64,000 bases of DNA from Neisseriaceae bacterium (GTDB lineage Bacteria; Pseudomonadota; Gammaproteobacteria; Burkholderiales; Chromobacteriaceae). The stretch lies in assembly GCA_027489245.1 (NCBI GenBank), contig JAIYAC010000012.1:28949-92948 (forward strand), given 5' to 3'. The notes beneath the pieces were generated by a model. That model saw only the letters and a list, made by a program, of their open reading frames with translations. It ran no database searches and had not been told where the DNA came from. Positions within the stretch are counted from its first letter, which is position 1; each line of letters opens with the position of its first letter. Position numbers and translations under genes: made by a program. Shown one piece after another: positions 8,240 through 17,325 of this stretch.

Positions 8240-9760
8240 CTACATCAGCACCACGTCAAATTGTTCCTGGCTGTAGGTGCTTTCTACTGCCAGCGAGATG
8301 GGCTTGCCGATAAAGTCGATCAGCATGGCCAGGCTTTGCGATTCTTCGTCCAGCAGCATGTCGATCACGCTTTGTGCCGCCAAGATACGGAAGCCTTTGG
8401 CGTCAAAGCGGCGGGCTTCGCGTACGATTTCGCGCTGGATCTCGTAACACACGGTTTGCGCCGTCTTGATCTCGCCGCGCCCCTGACACACCGGACACGG
8501 CTCGCACAGCACGTGCGCCAGGCTCTCGCGGGTGCGCTTGCGCGTCACCTCCACCAGGCCCAGGCTGGTAAAACCGTTCAGCGTCACACGGGTGCGGTCG
8601 CGCGCCAGCGCCTTGGCCAGCTCGGACAGCACGGCTTCGCGATGCTCGGCGTTATCCATGTCGATGAAATCGACAATGATGATACCGCCCAGATTGCGCA
8701 GGCGCAGCTGTCGTGCCAGCGCCAGCGTGGCTTCCAGGTTGGTCTTGAAGATGGTTTCGTCGAAGTTGCGGTTGCCGACAAAGCCGCCGGTGTTTACATC
8801 GATGGTGGTCATCGCCTCGGTCTGGTCGATGATCAGGTAGCCGCCAAACTTCAGGTTCACCCGGCGCGACAGCGCCTTGTCGATCTCGGTTTCAATGCCG
8901 TGCAGCTCGAACAGCGGGCGCTCGCCGCTATAGCGTTCGATCTTAGCCACCGCCGACTGCACGTAGGCCTCGGCAAACTCCACCATCTTGCCGTAGTTCT
9001 CGGTGGAATCCACGATCACCTTTTCGGTGTGGTCGCTCACCATGTCGCGCAGCACGCGCACCGCCAGCGGCAGGTCTTCGTACAGCAGGCTTTGTGCAGG
9101 CAAATGCTGCGATTTGTAGCGAATATCCGCCCATAGCTTGGACAGGTAGCCAATATCGGCACCCAGCTCGGCATCGGTCGCGGTTTCGGCACTGGTACGG
9201 ATGATGTAGCCGCGCGGCGCCCCGTCCGGCAGCTGTTTTTCCAGCCGGGCTTTCAGGCTGTGGCGGTCGGATTCCTGCTCGATCTTCTGCGAAATACCAA
9301 TATGTTCTTCCTGCGGCAGGTGCACCAGAAAGCGCCCCGCCAGGCTGATCTGCGTGGACAAACGCGCGCCCTTGGTACCGATGGGGTCCTTGATCACCTG
9401 TACCAGCACGGTCTGGCCTTCGAACAGCATTTTTTCGATGCGCTGCGGCTCGGACGGGTGCTGGCGCTGCTCCAGCACATCGGCGATGTGCAGGAAGGCG
9501 GCGCGCTCCAGGCCGATCTCGATAAAGGCACTCTGCATGCCGGGCAGCACGCGCTTGACCTGGCCCAGGTAGATATTGCCGACGATGCCACGGCTGGCCG
9601 CGCGCTCGATATGCAGCTCCTGCACCACGGCGTCTTCCAGCACCGCCACACGGGTTTCCTGCGGCGTAATATTGACCAGAATCTGCTCTTTCGGGCGCGG
9701 CAGGTCACGGGGTAGCGGTATGGGTTGATGCAGCATGGCAGGGCTCCGGGATTTGCTCAT
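8240..9760 (-). CDS. rng: Ribonuclease G
   Basis: A 506-residue RNase E/G family endoribonuclease acting in rRNA 5' maturation and mRNA turnover. It has an N-terminal S1-like domain (GNIYLGQVKRVLPGMQSAFIEIG), the 5'-sensor and RNase H-like regions, the DNase I-like catalytic segment TIDVNTGGFVG with DFIDMDN for Mg binding, and the Zn-link CEPCPVCQGRG. No C-terminal degradosome scaffold is present, so this is RNase G rather than RNase E. The ATG shares one base with the maf stop (TGATG), giving a maf-rng operon, a very common pairing. Confidence 0.95.
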   Translation of the reverse strand: MSKSRSPAMLHQPIPLPRDLPRPKEQILVNITPQETRVAVLEDAVVQELHIERAASRGIVGNIYLGQVKRVLPGMQSAFIEIGLERAAFLHIADVLEQRQHPSEPQRIEKMLFEGQTVLVQVIKDPIGTKGARLSTQISLAGRFLVHLPQEEHIGISQKIEQESDRHSLKARLEKQLPDGAPRGYIIRTSAETATDAELGADIGYLSKLWADIRYKSQHLPAQSLLYEDLPLAVRVLRDMVSDHTEKVIVDSTENYGKMVEFAEAYVQSAVAKIERYSGERPLFELHGIETEIDKALSRRVNLKFGGYLIIDQTEAMTTIDVNTGGFVGNRNFDETIFKTNLEATLALARQLRLRNLGGIIIVDFIDMDNAEHREAVLSELAKALARDRTRVTLNGFTSLGLVEVTRKRTRESLAHVLCEPCPVCQGRGEIKTAQTVCYEIQREIVREARRFDAKGFRILAAQSVIDMLLDEESQSLAMLIDFIGKPISLAVESTYSQEQFDVVLM

Positions 9761-10356
9761 CAGGGAAACTGGAAACCGAAGTTGCCCAGAATCTGTGCGG
9801 TTTCATGAATCGGCAAGCCCATCACGCCACTGTAGCTGCCATCGATACGGGTAATGAAGACAGCGGCGCGGCCCTGGATACCATAGGCACCGGCCTTGTC
9901 GAACGGCTCGCCGCTATCGATATAGCGCTGGATTTCGTCTTCGCTCAGCGGCTTGAAGCTCACGTGGGTCACGCTGGTGCGCACCTCGATATGCTCGCCC
10001 TGGCGTACCGCCACGCTAGTAACAGCCTGGTGGCTACGGCCGGAAAACGCCTGCAGCATGCGGCGGGCGTCGGCGGCGTCGGCCGGTTTGCCGAAAATCT
10101 CGCCATCCTGCACCACGGTGGTATCGGCGGCCAACAGCGGGCGCTCTGGCAGACCGCACTGCTGTACCACGTGCCAGCCGGCAGCGGCTTTTTCGCGCGC
10201 CAGGCGCTCGGTGTAGGTAATGGCGTCTTCGCCAGGCAGGACAGCTTCGTCGATATCGGCGTGGATGCGCTCCAGGCTAACGCCCATGCCGGTCAGGATT
10301 TCACGGCGGCGCGGGCTGCCGGAAGCCAGATAAATGCGGGAATCTTGTGCGCTCAT
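9760..10356 (-). CDS. maf: Maf-family nucleoside triphosphate pyrophosphatase
   Basis: A 198-residue Maf/YhdE protein that hydrolyses non-canonical or excess NTPs (typically dTTP/UTP) to monophosphates. It has the opening LASGSPRRREIL, LAADTTVVQDGEIFGKP with the catalytic Asp, SGRSHQAVTSVAV, and the C-terminal YGIQGRAAVFITRIDGSYSGVMGLP. Length and motif order are normal. First gene of a maf-rng unit. Confidence 0.93.
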   Translation of the reverse strand: MSAQDSRIYLASGSPRRREILTGMGVSLERIHADIDEAVLPGEDAITYTERLAREKAAAGWHVVQQCGLPERPLLAADTTVVQDGEIFGKPADAADARRMLQAFSGRSHQAVTSVAVRQGEHIEVRTSVTHVSFKPLSEDEIQRYIDSGEPFDKAGAYGIQGRAAVFITRIDGSYSGVMGLPIHETAQILGNFGFQFP

Positions 10357-10401
10357 GATGGGACGGGTTGGTCATCTAGCGGGCTAGATTACCAGAGCCA
10401 G

Positions 10402-10442
10402 CGGCTGCGGCATATGCCGCAGGCTTGCGCTGGCGCAAGCCT
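10402..10442 (-). terminator. Hairpin region downstream of the hydroxybutyrate dehydrogenase gene
   Basis: AGGCTTGCGC (10421-10430) pairs perfectly with GCGCAAGCCT (10433-10442), and the palindrome TGCGGCATATGCCGCA adjoins it. There is no clear T run, so termination is only probable. A GCGGCCAACC repeat (10459-10468) stands between it and the gene. Confidence 0.45.
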
Positions 10443-10481
10443 CTGTCATGCCCGGCCTGCGGCCAACCCTGCCGGATGCGC

Positions 10482-11264
10482 TTACTGCGCCGTCCAACCG
10501 CCGTCTACCGGCAGTGCCACGCCGGTCAGGTTATGCGCCCAGCTGCCACATAGCATGGCCACCGCCTCGGCAATATCCGCCGGCTGGCTCATGCGCCCGG
10601 AGGGCTGTTTTTCCAGCACCAGGTCGCGCGCGCCTTCGTCGCGGCCTACGCCCAGCTTGGCGGCGCGCACCAGGATCTGCGGCTCGATGAGCGCGGTTTC
10701 TACCCAGCCGGGGCACACGGCATTTACCGTCACGCCCAGGCCGGCGGTTTCCAGCGCCGCCGCCTTGGTCATGCCCACGATGCCGAACTTGCTGGCCACG
10801 TAGGGCAGCTTGCCACTGGACGCCACCAGCCCGTGCACCGAGGCAATATTGATGATGCGCCCCCAGCCTGCGGCCAACATGCCGGGCAAGCACAGCTGCA
10901 TCAAATGAAAGGCAGCCGACAGATTCACCGCAATAATCTCGTCCCACTTCTGCGGTGGCATGTCCAGCAAGGGCGCGGCGTGCTGCATGCCGGCATTGTT
11001 GACCAGCACGTCTACCTGGCCGTAGTGCGCCAAGACACTTTCAGCCAATTGTCGTGTGGCGTCGCCGCTGCGCAAATCAGCGCTGAAAAATGCGGCATCG
11101 CTGGCACCGGCAGCACGTACGGCGGCCAGGGCGGCCGCCTGCCCCGCGTCATCCGCCAAGCCGTGCAAGGCAATACGCCAGCCGTTGGCCGCCAGGCGGC
11201 AGGCAATGGCCAGGCCAATGCCACGGTCGGCACCGGTAATGAATGCGGTTTTCTGCTGCTGCAT
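10482..11264 (-). CDS. bdhA: 3-hydroxybutyrate dehydrogenase (SDR family)
   Basis: A 260-residue NAD-dependent SDR, most likely D-3-hydroxybutyrate dehydrogenase, which links polyhydroxybutyrate breakdown to acetoacetate. It shows TGADRGIG at 10-17, NNAG at 89-92, and the catalytic S142, Y155 and K159. The VCPGWVETALIEPQI segment resembles the substrate loop of bacterial hydroxybutyrate dehydrogenases. AGGAGAGG precedes the ATG at 11264. The SDR call is certain; the substrate is inferred from that loop and no PHB genes are adjacent. Confidence 0.8.
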   Translation of the reverse strand: MQQQKTAFITGADRGIGLAIACRLAANGWRIALHGLADDAGQAAALAAVRAAGASDAAFFSADLRSGDATRQLAESVLAHYGQVDVLVNNAGMQHAAPLLDMPPQKWDEIIAVNLSAAFHLMQLCLPGMLAAGWGRIINIASVHGLVASSGKLPYVASKFGIVGMTKAAALETAGLGVTVNAVCPGWVETALIEPQILVRAAKLGVGRDEGARDLVLEKQPSGRMSQPADIAEAVAMLCGSWAHNLTGVALPVDGGWTAQ

Positions 11265-11442
11265 GCTGCCTCTCCTTTATTAGCCCGATTGCATGAATAC
11301 AACTATTTCAATCAAATGCAGTAATTATTTGCCACCATATCGATAGCATCATATTGAGCACTGGTGATTGGTGAAATAATGCCGACATCAAACTTCATGC
11401 CGCATCAACGCTGGCACACTCTCCGCCCGAGGTTTCTCAAGC

Positions 11443-13077
11443 ATGCACTGGTTACACCGTGTGAGTATCCGTACCAAGCTCGTCTGTCTGTTTGCCCTGC
11501 TGAATATCCTGACCGTGCTGTCTTTTTCGGTCCATAGCTATCTGCGCAGCAGCGAGCAAGCCATCGCCGTGATCGACACCCGTCTGAATGCCACCGCCCG
11601 CGCCATTCCCACCTTGCTGGGCGAACCTTTCATGGCCAGCATGTTTACCCCTGGCAGTGTCAGCCCGCAGCAGATGCTGAACAACGCCAGCCGCATGGAC
11701 AACTACGCCAGGCAGTTTGGCGTGAAATATCTCTATATGCTGTGGCAGAAAGACGGCAAGGTGGTCTACCTGGCCGATGGTGCGGGCGAAGCAGAGCGTA
11801 GCAGCAATACCTACGGCCACCATCTGGAAGCCTACGAAGCCAGCCCGGGCCTGCTGCAGGCCTTTGCCAGCAAGCGCGTGCAGTACGACGAATACACCGA
11901 CAAATACGGCACCTTCCGCTCCATTTTTTTGCCCGTCAGCATCAATAACCAGCTGGTCATCCTGGCAGCCGATGTGCCGCTGGAACAAGCCCAGGCCAGC
12001 CGCCAGGCGGTACTGCAAGAAGTACTGCTGATCGGGCTGCTGTCACTGCTAGTGGGGCTGGGCATATCGTGGCTACTGGCCAGCATGTTGGCCGCATCCA
12101 TCAGCAAGATCGCCCACCACATTGCCCGGCAAGCCAGCGAACGTAACCTGGGCAGCAAGCTGAACGTACGCGGCAACGACGAGGTAGCGCAGATGGCGCA
12201 CAGCTTCAACCAGCTGTGCCAATCGGTCAGCCAGACCCTGCACGAGGTCGCCGACAACGCCAGCCAGGCTTTTCATAGTGCAGAAAACGTACGCCAAAGC
12301 ACCCAGAACATGCGCGAAGCCGCCAGCCGCAGCCAGCAATCGCTACACACCCTGCACGGCTGCAGCGGCGATATCAGCAGCCTGAGCGACCAAAGCAGCC
12401 AGATGCTAAGCCAGGCACAGCAACAGCTAGCCAATGTAGACCAGGAGCTGGCGCTATCGCGCGGGGCGGTCGGCGAGCTAAGTCACGGCATGCACCAGCA
12501 CGTCGCCGACAATCGCCAGCTGGGCCAGCGCTTTGCCGCACTATCGGCCGATGTGCAAAACATCACCGGCATCCTGCAGCGCATTGCCAGCATCTCCGAG
12601 CAAACCAACCTGCTGGCGCTGAATGCGGCCATCGAAGCGGCCCGCGCAGGCGAAGCCGGCCGCGGCTTTGCCGTGGTAGCAGACGAGGTGCGTAAACTGG
12701 CAGGCCAAACCCAGACCACGCTGGCAGAAACCGACAGCTTTGTCGGCAAACTGCTGCAAACCATACGCGATACGGCCAGCGTGATTACCGCCCAGGCGGA
12801 CGAGGCAGACAAGCTATCCGGCTGCTCCAGTACGGTACAAAGTACGCTGGAACAGACCCGCAGCCTGCTGGCCTCCTTGCAGCAAGCTTTCGATCTGAAT
12901 GTGAGCCACAGCCAGGAAATACGTCAGCACATCCACACCATGTCCCAGCACATGGCAACACTGGGGGGCGAAATTAGCCGTAACCAGGAAGAGGCCGACA
13001 GCCTGTCTACCGAAGCCGCCAGCATGGAAGAATGTTCGCGCCTGCTCAATAACTCGCTGCAAGGCTTCCGCTTCTAG
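11443..13077 (+). CDS. Methyl-accepting chemotaxis protein with periplasmic sensor
   Basis: A 544-residue transmembrane chemoreceptor. TM1 spans about residues 12-32 and TM2 about 190-215. The periplasmic domain (~33-190) contains a single-Cache-like [23 protein letters not shown]...[25 protein letters not shown] follows, then a signalling hairpin whose tip reads [20 protein letters not shown], the site for CheA/CheW contact. It lacks an obvious C-terminal CheR-binding pentapeptide. The ligand is unknown. The 180 bp upstream is AT-rich and probably holds its promoter. It is transcribed convergently with the next receptor gene. Confidence 0.9.
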   Translation: MHWLHRVSIRTKLVCLFALLNILTVLSFSVHSYLRSSEQAIAVIDTRLNATARAIPTLLGEPFMASMFTPGSVSPQQMLNNASRMDNYARQFGVKYLYMLWQKDGKVVYLADGAGEAERSSNTYGHHLEAYEASPGLLQAFASKRVQYDEYTDKYGTFRSIFLPVSINNQLVILAADVPLEQAQASRQAVLQEVLLIGLLSLLVGLGISWLLASMLAASISKIAHHIARQASERNLGSKLNVRGNDEVAQMAHSFNQLCQSVSQTLHEVADNASQAFHSAENVRQSTQNMREAASRSQQSLHTLHGCSGDISSLSDQSSQMLSQAQQQLANVDQELALSRGAVGELSHGMHQHVADNRQLGQRFAALSADVQNITGILQRIASISEQTNLLALNAAIEAARAGEAGRGFAVVADEVRKLAGQTQTTLAETDSFVGKLLQTIRDTASVITAQADEADKLSGCSSTVQSTLEQTRSLLASLQQAFDLNVSHSQEIRQHIHTMSQHMATLGGEISRNQEEADSLSTEAASMEECSRLLNNSLQGFRF

Positions 13078-13086
13078 CGGAAGGCC

Positions 13087-13121
13087 ATGCTGCTGCCGTG
13101 CGGGCCCGCCGGCAGCAGCAT
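13087..13121 (+). terminator. Intergenic hairpin after the chemoreceptor gene
   Basis: ATGCTGCTGCCG (13087-13098) and CGGCAGCAGCAT (13110-13121) form a 12-bp perfect stem ten bases after the stop codon. The following sequence is A-rich and not T-rich, so it may act with the neighbouring minus-strand terminator. Confidence 0.5.
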
Positions 13122-13163
13122 ACAAAAACCGTGCTGGCAGGACACACCTGGCGAGCACGGTTT
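13122..13163 (-). terminator. Rho-independent terminator of the six-TM chemoreceptor gene
   Basis: AAACCGTGCT pairs with AGCACGGTTT and, on the minus strand, runs into TTTTT at 13128-13124. Confidence 0.75.
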
Positions 13164-13186
13164 GGCAAGGCAGAACGGGCAGCAAC

Positions 13187-14692
13187 CTACACCCGTATCT
13201 TGCCGGTATCCGCCTGGATGCGGCCAACGGTATCGAGCATGTCGTGCGTCAGGCTGGCCACCTGCAGAACACGTTCATCGTTGTGAGTAGCAATCGTCGC
13301 CACGTCGCTGATCTGCTGGCCAATGCCCTGCACCGAACTGACCTGAGCGCTCAGGTTGCCGGCGATGCTGGCCACCACCTCGGCCGCACCCTGCACCGAG
13401 TGGGCGATACTATCAATAGACGCCTCAACCTCCCGGGTAAGGCTCACACCATTCTGCACCCGCTCCACCATGCTGCTCATGCTGCTGACCGCCACCTGCT
13501 TGCTGTCCTGCATGCCTTCTATTTCCAGCTGGATTTCACGGGTAGACAGCGCCGTACGCTCCGCCAGCTTGCGTACCTCGTCGGCCACCACGGCAAAACC
13601 ACGGCCGTTTTCACCGGCGCGGGCCGCCTCGATCGCCGCGTTCAAGGCCAGCAGGTTGGTCTGGTCGGCAATATCACGAATCACATTCACAATGCCGGAC
13701 ACCTTGTCGCTGGCGCTGCCCAGGGTTTCGATACGGCCGGCGGTATCCTGAATGGTTTCCGACATGCGCTGCATTTCTTGCATGGTGCTGCGGATAATGG
13801 CCCGCCCCTTGCCAGCGACCTCATCGGCATCCTGCGTCAACTGGCTAGCCAGTATGGCGCTGTCTTTGCTGCTGCCAATGGTCTGGGCCAGCTGGGCCGT
13901 CTGCTCGGCCATCTGCTGCGAGCTGCTGCGCTGCAAGGCGGCATCCTGTTTTACCGTGTGTGACAGCTGGTCCAGCTGCTGGCAACGTTGCTGGATGCTG
14001 TCGGCCTCGCGCACCACATTGCCTACCAGCACCGCCAGCGACTGCTGCATATTGAACACCGTGGCCAGCAGCTCGCTGTCCATCTTGACCGGCATGGTAG
14101 TTGGCCGCAAATCGCCCTTGGCCATGGTTTCGGCCAACATGGCCACCGTGGCGGCTTCGACGCTCTCGCGGTACATGCGGCGGGCAAAAATCACCAGCAC
14201 GATGGTTTCAGCCACCACAAAAGCGGCGTGCAGCACCACGACCCAGAAGCTGCCCACCGACGGGTAGGCAAATACCGGCACCTGGTTAAGCTGCAGAAAA
14301 TAAAAACTGATGTGATGTACGGCAATGATGGCGGCGGCCAGCACAATAGGCAGCCAATCGCGGTAGTACAGCAAAAAAGCCAGAAAACAGAAAATGGCGA
14401 AGTGAAACTCCAGCATGCCACGGCTCTGGTGAATCATCAGCGCCGAAAACACCATGAAAGAGGCCGCTACCGCCAGGCGGGTACTACGCGCGCCGGCGGG
14501 TGCCAGCCGCAGCAGCAAGGCCGGTACCAGCGCAGCCGGCACTCCCAGCAACAGTACCTCCAGCCAGGTATCGTGCCAGCTGGCCAGCATCAGGGTGAGC
14601 AGTAACAGCAGCCACAGCGTCAACACCAAGGTACGGTCAGCCATGGCACGTAGCTGGGCGATACGCCCTTCTGTACTCAGTACTTCTGTCAC
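13187..14692 (-). CDS. Methyl-accepting chemotaxis protein with six-helix membrane sensor
   Basis: A 501-residue chemoreceptor without a large periplasmic domain. Six hydrophobic helices lie in the first ~190 residues. They carry conserved-looking His and aromatic residues ([29 protein letters not shown]), suggesting that the sensor is the membrane bundle itself, possibly binding a metal, haem or quinone. A degenerate HAMP-like linker follows, then the signalling hairpin with [20 protein letters not shown]. The GTG at 14692 is preferred because GGAGG precedes it; the longer reading upstream lacks a ribosome site. It may share a transcript with the small upstream open frame. Energy or oxygen taxis is a guess. 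Confidence 0.88.
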   Translation of the reverse strand: MTEVLSTEGRIAQLRAMADRTLVLTLWLLLLLTLMLASWHDTWLEVLLLGVPAALVPALLLRLAPAGARSTRLAVAASFMVFSALMIHQSRGMLEFHFAIFCFLAFLLYYRDWLPIVLAAAIIAVHHISFYFLQLNQVPVFAYPSVGSFWVVVLHAAFVVAETIVLVIFARRMYRESVEAATVAMLAETMAKGDLRPTTMPVKMDSELLATVFNMQQSLAVLVGNVVREADSIQQRCQQLDQLSHTVKQDAALQRSSSQQMAEQTAQLAQTIGSSKDSAILASQLTQDADEVAGKGRAIIRSTMQEMQRMSETIQDTAGRIETLGSASDKVSGIVNVIRDIADQTNLLALNAAIEAARAGENGRGFAVVADEVRKLAERTALSTREIQLEIEGMQDSKQVAVSSMSSMVERVQNGVSLTREVEASIDSIAHSVQGAAEVVASIAGNLSAQVSSVQGIGQQISDVATIATHNDERVLQVASLTHDMLDTVGRIQADTGKIRV

Positions 14693-14726
14693 GTCATACC
14701 TCCGGTCTGTCAGGTCTACAACTCGG

Positions 14727-14864
14727 TCAACCACTGCACAAGCGCATGCCAAAACGTGTGACGGCCTGCCAGTTCAGCATCAGCAAGCCCGCCAGAACAT
14801 AAAGTAGCCACAGCGCACACACATACCTGGCCACACTTGCACGCCTATTCAATATGAATTTCAT
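14727..14864 (-). CDS. Possible small single-pass membrane peptide
   Basis: A 45-codon frame beginning [15 protein letters not shown] with one hydrophobic helix ([15 protein letters not shown]) and a basic N-terminus, which would put the N-terminus inside. AGGGGC stands nine bases before the ATG. It ends 34 bp before the GTG of the downstream six-helix chemoreceptor, so it could be its leader cistron. No homologue is recognised, and chance cannot be excluded at this length. Confidence 0.3.
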   Translation of the reverse strand: MKFILNRRASVARYVCALWLLYVLAGLLMLNWQAVTRFGMRLCSG

Positions 14865-14995
14865 CGATTTAGCCCCTGCACCTGTCAAGGAGTATAGGCA
14901 GTGTTGACCGGCCATGGCGCTGACAAATTCATCTCATTCAACAATAATGGGGTCATTCATTTATCCATACCGCCCAAGGCCGCCCCCTCCACACA

Positions 14996-15739
14996 ATGCG
15001 CGTCATCATGCAATGCCTCGCCCTCATGCCATGGCTACTCGCCATCACCGCTCATGCGGCCGAGGTGCGCCTGGCGGTAGGCCTGACCAAGCTACCCTAT
15101 GTGGAAAGCGGTGGGCGTAGCGGGCTGGAAGCCGCCTTGGCCATGGCGACTCTGGCCCAGGCAGGCTACCAGACCAAAGTCATACAGGTGCCCCAGGCAC
15201 GGGGGCTGGCCATGCTCAAAGAAGGGCAGGTCGACGCCATGATCACGCTCACCCCGAGCGCCGCCGACGCGCTGTTTTACTCGCAGCCGCTGCTGTATTA
15301 CCGCAACCGCGCCATCACCCTGCACAGCAGCGGCATCGTGCTGACCCAGCTGGGCGACCTGTCGCGCTACAGCGTAGCCAGCTTCCAGAATGCGCGTTTA
15401 TTGTTTGGCCCGGACTTTGCCAATGCGGTAGCGCGCTCGCCCAATTACAGCGAACACGCCGACCAGGACACGCTGAACCGCTTGCTGCTGAACCGTCGGG
15501 TAGACGTCATCATCAGCGACGAGTTCATCTTTCGCACCAACCCCACCCAAACCGACCTGAACGGCCAGCGCCATACCACGGTCAGTTACGCCCTGCTGGG
15601 CAACTCCCCGCGCCATGTCGGCTTTGCCAACCTTTATCTACGCCAGCAGTTTGACCAGGCACTGGTGCAGCTCAAAGCCAGCGGCGAGTACGAGCGCATT
15701 ACCCAGCAATACCGCCAGCGCTACCAGCTGCCCAATTGA
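14996..15739 (+). CDS. Periplasmic solute-binding protein (SBP_bac_3 type)
   Basis: A 247-residue periplasmic binding protein of the polar amino acid type. A signal peptide (MPWLLAITAHA) is predicted to be cut before AEVRLAVG. The fold begins with the usual RLAVGLTKLPYVE strand, and DAMITLTPSAADALFYSQPLLYYRNRAI is the domain crossover. No permease or ATPase gene is adjacent, so it may be an orphan receptor-feeding protein. Its position between chemoreceptor genes makes a role in chemosensing possible but unproven. The start could also be the ATG at 15008. Confidence 0.8.
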   Translation: MRVIMQCLALMPWLLAITAHAAEVRLAVGLTKLPYVESGGRSGLEAALAMATLAQAGYQTKVIQVPQARGLAMLKEGQVDAMITLTPSAADALFYSQPLLYYRNRAITLHSSGIVLTQLGDLSRYSVASFQNARLLFGPDFANAVARSPNYSEHADQDTLNRLLLNRRVDVIISDEFIFRTNPTQTDLNGQRHTTVSYALLGNSPRHVGFANLYLRQQFDQALVQLKASGEYERITQQYRQRYQLPN

Positions 15740-15791
15740 AAAACGCCATGCCCTGTTAGGAGCATGGCGCCGACACCGTCTGCGGCCAACC

Positions 15792-16568
15792 TTATTTGCG
15801 GCGCTTGCCGGCCAGATCGTTCAACACGCACGAGGCGGCAAACAGACCAAAGCTGGCGGTCACCACCACGCTGGCGCCAAAACCGGCGCACGACAGCCCC
15901 TGCGGGCCGCGGGCCTCGCCGCTATCGCAGGCCTGCACCTGCGGGTACACCAGCGGCTCGGTGGAGTACACGCAACGCACACCCAGCTTGCGCCCCGGCT
16001 CGCGGCTAAAGCCATAGTGGCGGCGCAGGGTGTAACGCAGCTTGGACAGCAGCGGGTCTTCCGTCACCGCCCCCAGGTCGGCAATGGCAATGCGCGTCGG
16101 GTCCATCTGCCCGCCTGCGCCGCCCGATACCACAAACGGCTGGCGGCGGCGCACGCACCAGGCCGCCATGGCTGCTTTCACTTTCAGGCTGTCGATACAG
16201 TCCACGATATAGTCAAAGCCCTGGCCCAGCATGGCATCCAGGTTGTCCTCGGTGACAAAGTCTTCCACCTCGGTCACGACACAAGCCGGGTTGATGGCGT
16301 GCACGCGCTGCGCCAGCGCGGTGACCTTGGCCATGCCGTACAGCGGGTCCAGCGCCGGCAGCTGGCGGTTGGTATTGGATTCGGCAATATTATCCAGGTC
16401 GATCAGCGTCAAATGGCCGATACCGCTGCGCGCCAGCGACTCCACCACCCAGGAGCCCACCCCGCCCACGCCCACCACACACACCTTGGCCGTCGCAAAG
16501 CGCTGCAATGCCGCCTCGCCATATAAACGGGCGACGCCGCCAAAACGGCGATCCAGATCGGCTTCCAT
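15792..16568 (-). CDS. tcdA: tRNA threonylcarbamoyladenosine dehydratase
   Basis: A 258-residue E1-like ThiF-fold enzyme that cyclises t6A at position 37 of ANN-decoding tRNAs to ct6A, using ATP. The nucleotide-binding VVGVGGVGSWVVESLARSGIG is near the N-terminus, followed by LIDLDNIAESNTNRQ, and the C-terminal part has LGVRCVYSTEP and GLSCAGFGASVVV. The ATG at 16568 is chosen because GGGGAG precedes it. The TAA stop is fused to the dispersed repeat (15781-15793), reading TAAGGTTGGCCGCA on the coding strand. See also trmO at 45783, which acts on the same nucleotide. Confidence 0.92.
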   Translation of the reverse strand: MEADLDRRFGGVARLYGEAALQRFATAKVCVVGVGGVGSWVVESLARSGIGHLTLIDLDNIAESNTNRQLPALDPLYGMAKVTALAQRVHAINPACVVTEVEDFVTEDNLDAMLGQGFDYIVDCIDSLKVKAAMAAWCVRRRQPFVVSGGAGGQMDPTRIAIADLGAVTEDPLLSKLRYTLRRHYGFSREPGRKLGVRCVYSTEPLVYPQVQACDSGEARGPQGLSCAGFGASVVVTASFGLFAASCVLNDLAGKRRK

Positions 16569-16716
16569 GCCAGACTCCCCAAACAAAACGGCCAAGCATA
16601 ACCAAGCCGCCGGTACGACACCAGCCCATTACGTGGGTACGTGTATCGAAAGAACTAGGGCATAGCTACACGCCCTTTGCTAGACTGCCACCATAGCCAC
16701 ATGCAAGGAGCGGGCT

Positions 16717-17325
16717 TTGAGCAATAAGCCAACACACAATACATCGTCAGGCGAGCTAGCCGGCTTTGTACGGCTGAACGAAGGCATCAAAGGCGTGGTG
16801 CTGATTGCCTTCCAGATCAACATCATGGCGCTGAACGCCATCTTGCTGGCACACCGTGCCGGCGAGGTAGCTCTGGGCTTTGGCGTGATTTCGAAAGAGC
16901 TGCGCAGCCTGTCGGTAGAGCTCACCGGCCTGATGCAGGAGCTCTCCAACGACGCCTACCTGGCGGTAAACCTGATCTCCGACCTGCTGCGCCAGGAGCG
17001 GCGCTACCGGCTGCTGAAAAAAGCCACCGACCTGGTAGTGAACCCCTCCCCCGCCCTGCGCGATGTCATGCTGCGACGCGAAGAGGAATTCAGCCTGATC
17101 ACCCACCGCGTGCGCGACGTGCGCCTGCGCCTGCTGGACCGCCTGGAAGACGCCCGCAAGCTGTGCCAGTTTGGTACCGCCATTTCGCGCTCGGCCAAGA
17201 TCGAAGCCGCCTACGGCCGCGAATACGGCCGCGCCCTGGCCGAGGTTAGCCAGGAATTCGACCAGAAAATACAAAACATCCTGCCCTCCATCGAGGCGCT
17301 GTGCACAGGAATGCAAAGACGATGA
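16717..17325 (+). CDS. Soluble, degenerate chemoreceptor-tip protein paired with an ODP sensor
   Basis: A 202-residue soluble all-helical protein. Residues ~31-59 (IAFQINIMALNA, then LAHRAGEVALGF and SKELRSLS) align with the chemoreceptor hairpin tip (IAFQTNILALNA...AARAGE...GF...EVR.L). Some tip residues differ: the Glu of AIEAARAGE is replaced and Arg becomes His. There is no membrane segment, no HAMP and no long methylation helices; the rest is charged helix. The start is TTG at 16717 with AAGGAG six bases upstream. It overlaps the ODP gene by four bases (ATGA), so both are made together. I infer a minimal signalling or docking partner for the ODP sensor. Confidence 0.75.
   Translation: MSNKPTHNTSSGELAGFVRLNEGIKGVVLIAFQINIMALNAILLAHRAGEVALGFGVISKELRSLSVELTGLMQELSNDAYLAVNLISDLLRQERRYRLLKKATDLVVNPSPALRDVMLRREEEFSLITHRVRDVRLRLLDRLEDARKLCQFGTAISRSAKIEAAYGREYGRALAEVSQEFDQKIQNILPSIEALCTGMQRR

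Noticed and set aside
11265..11442. Sigma28 (flagellar) promoter before the first chemoreceptor gene
   Set aside because: GCCGACAT resembles the -10 GCCGATAA, but no matching -35 is at the right distance.
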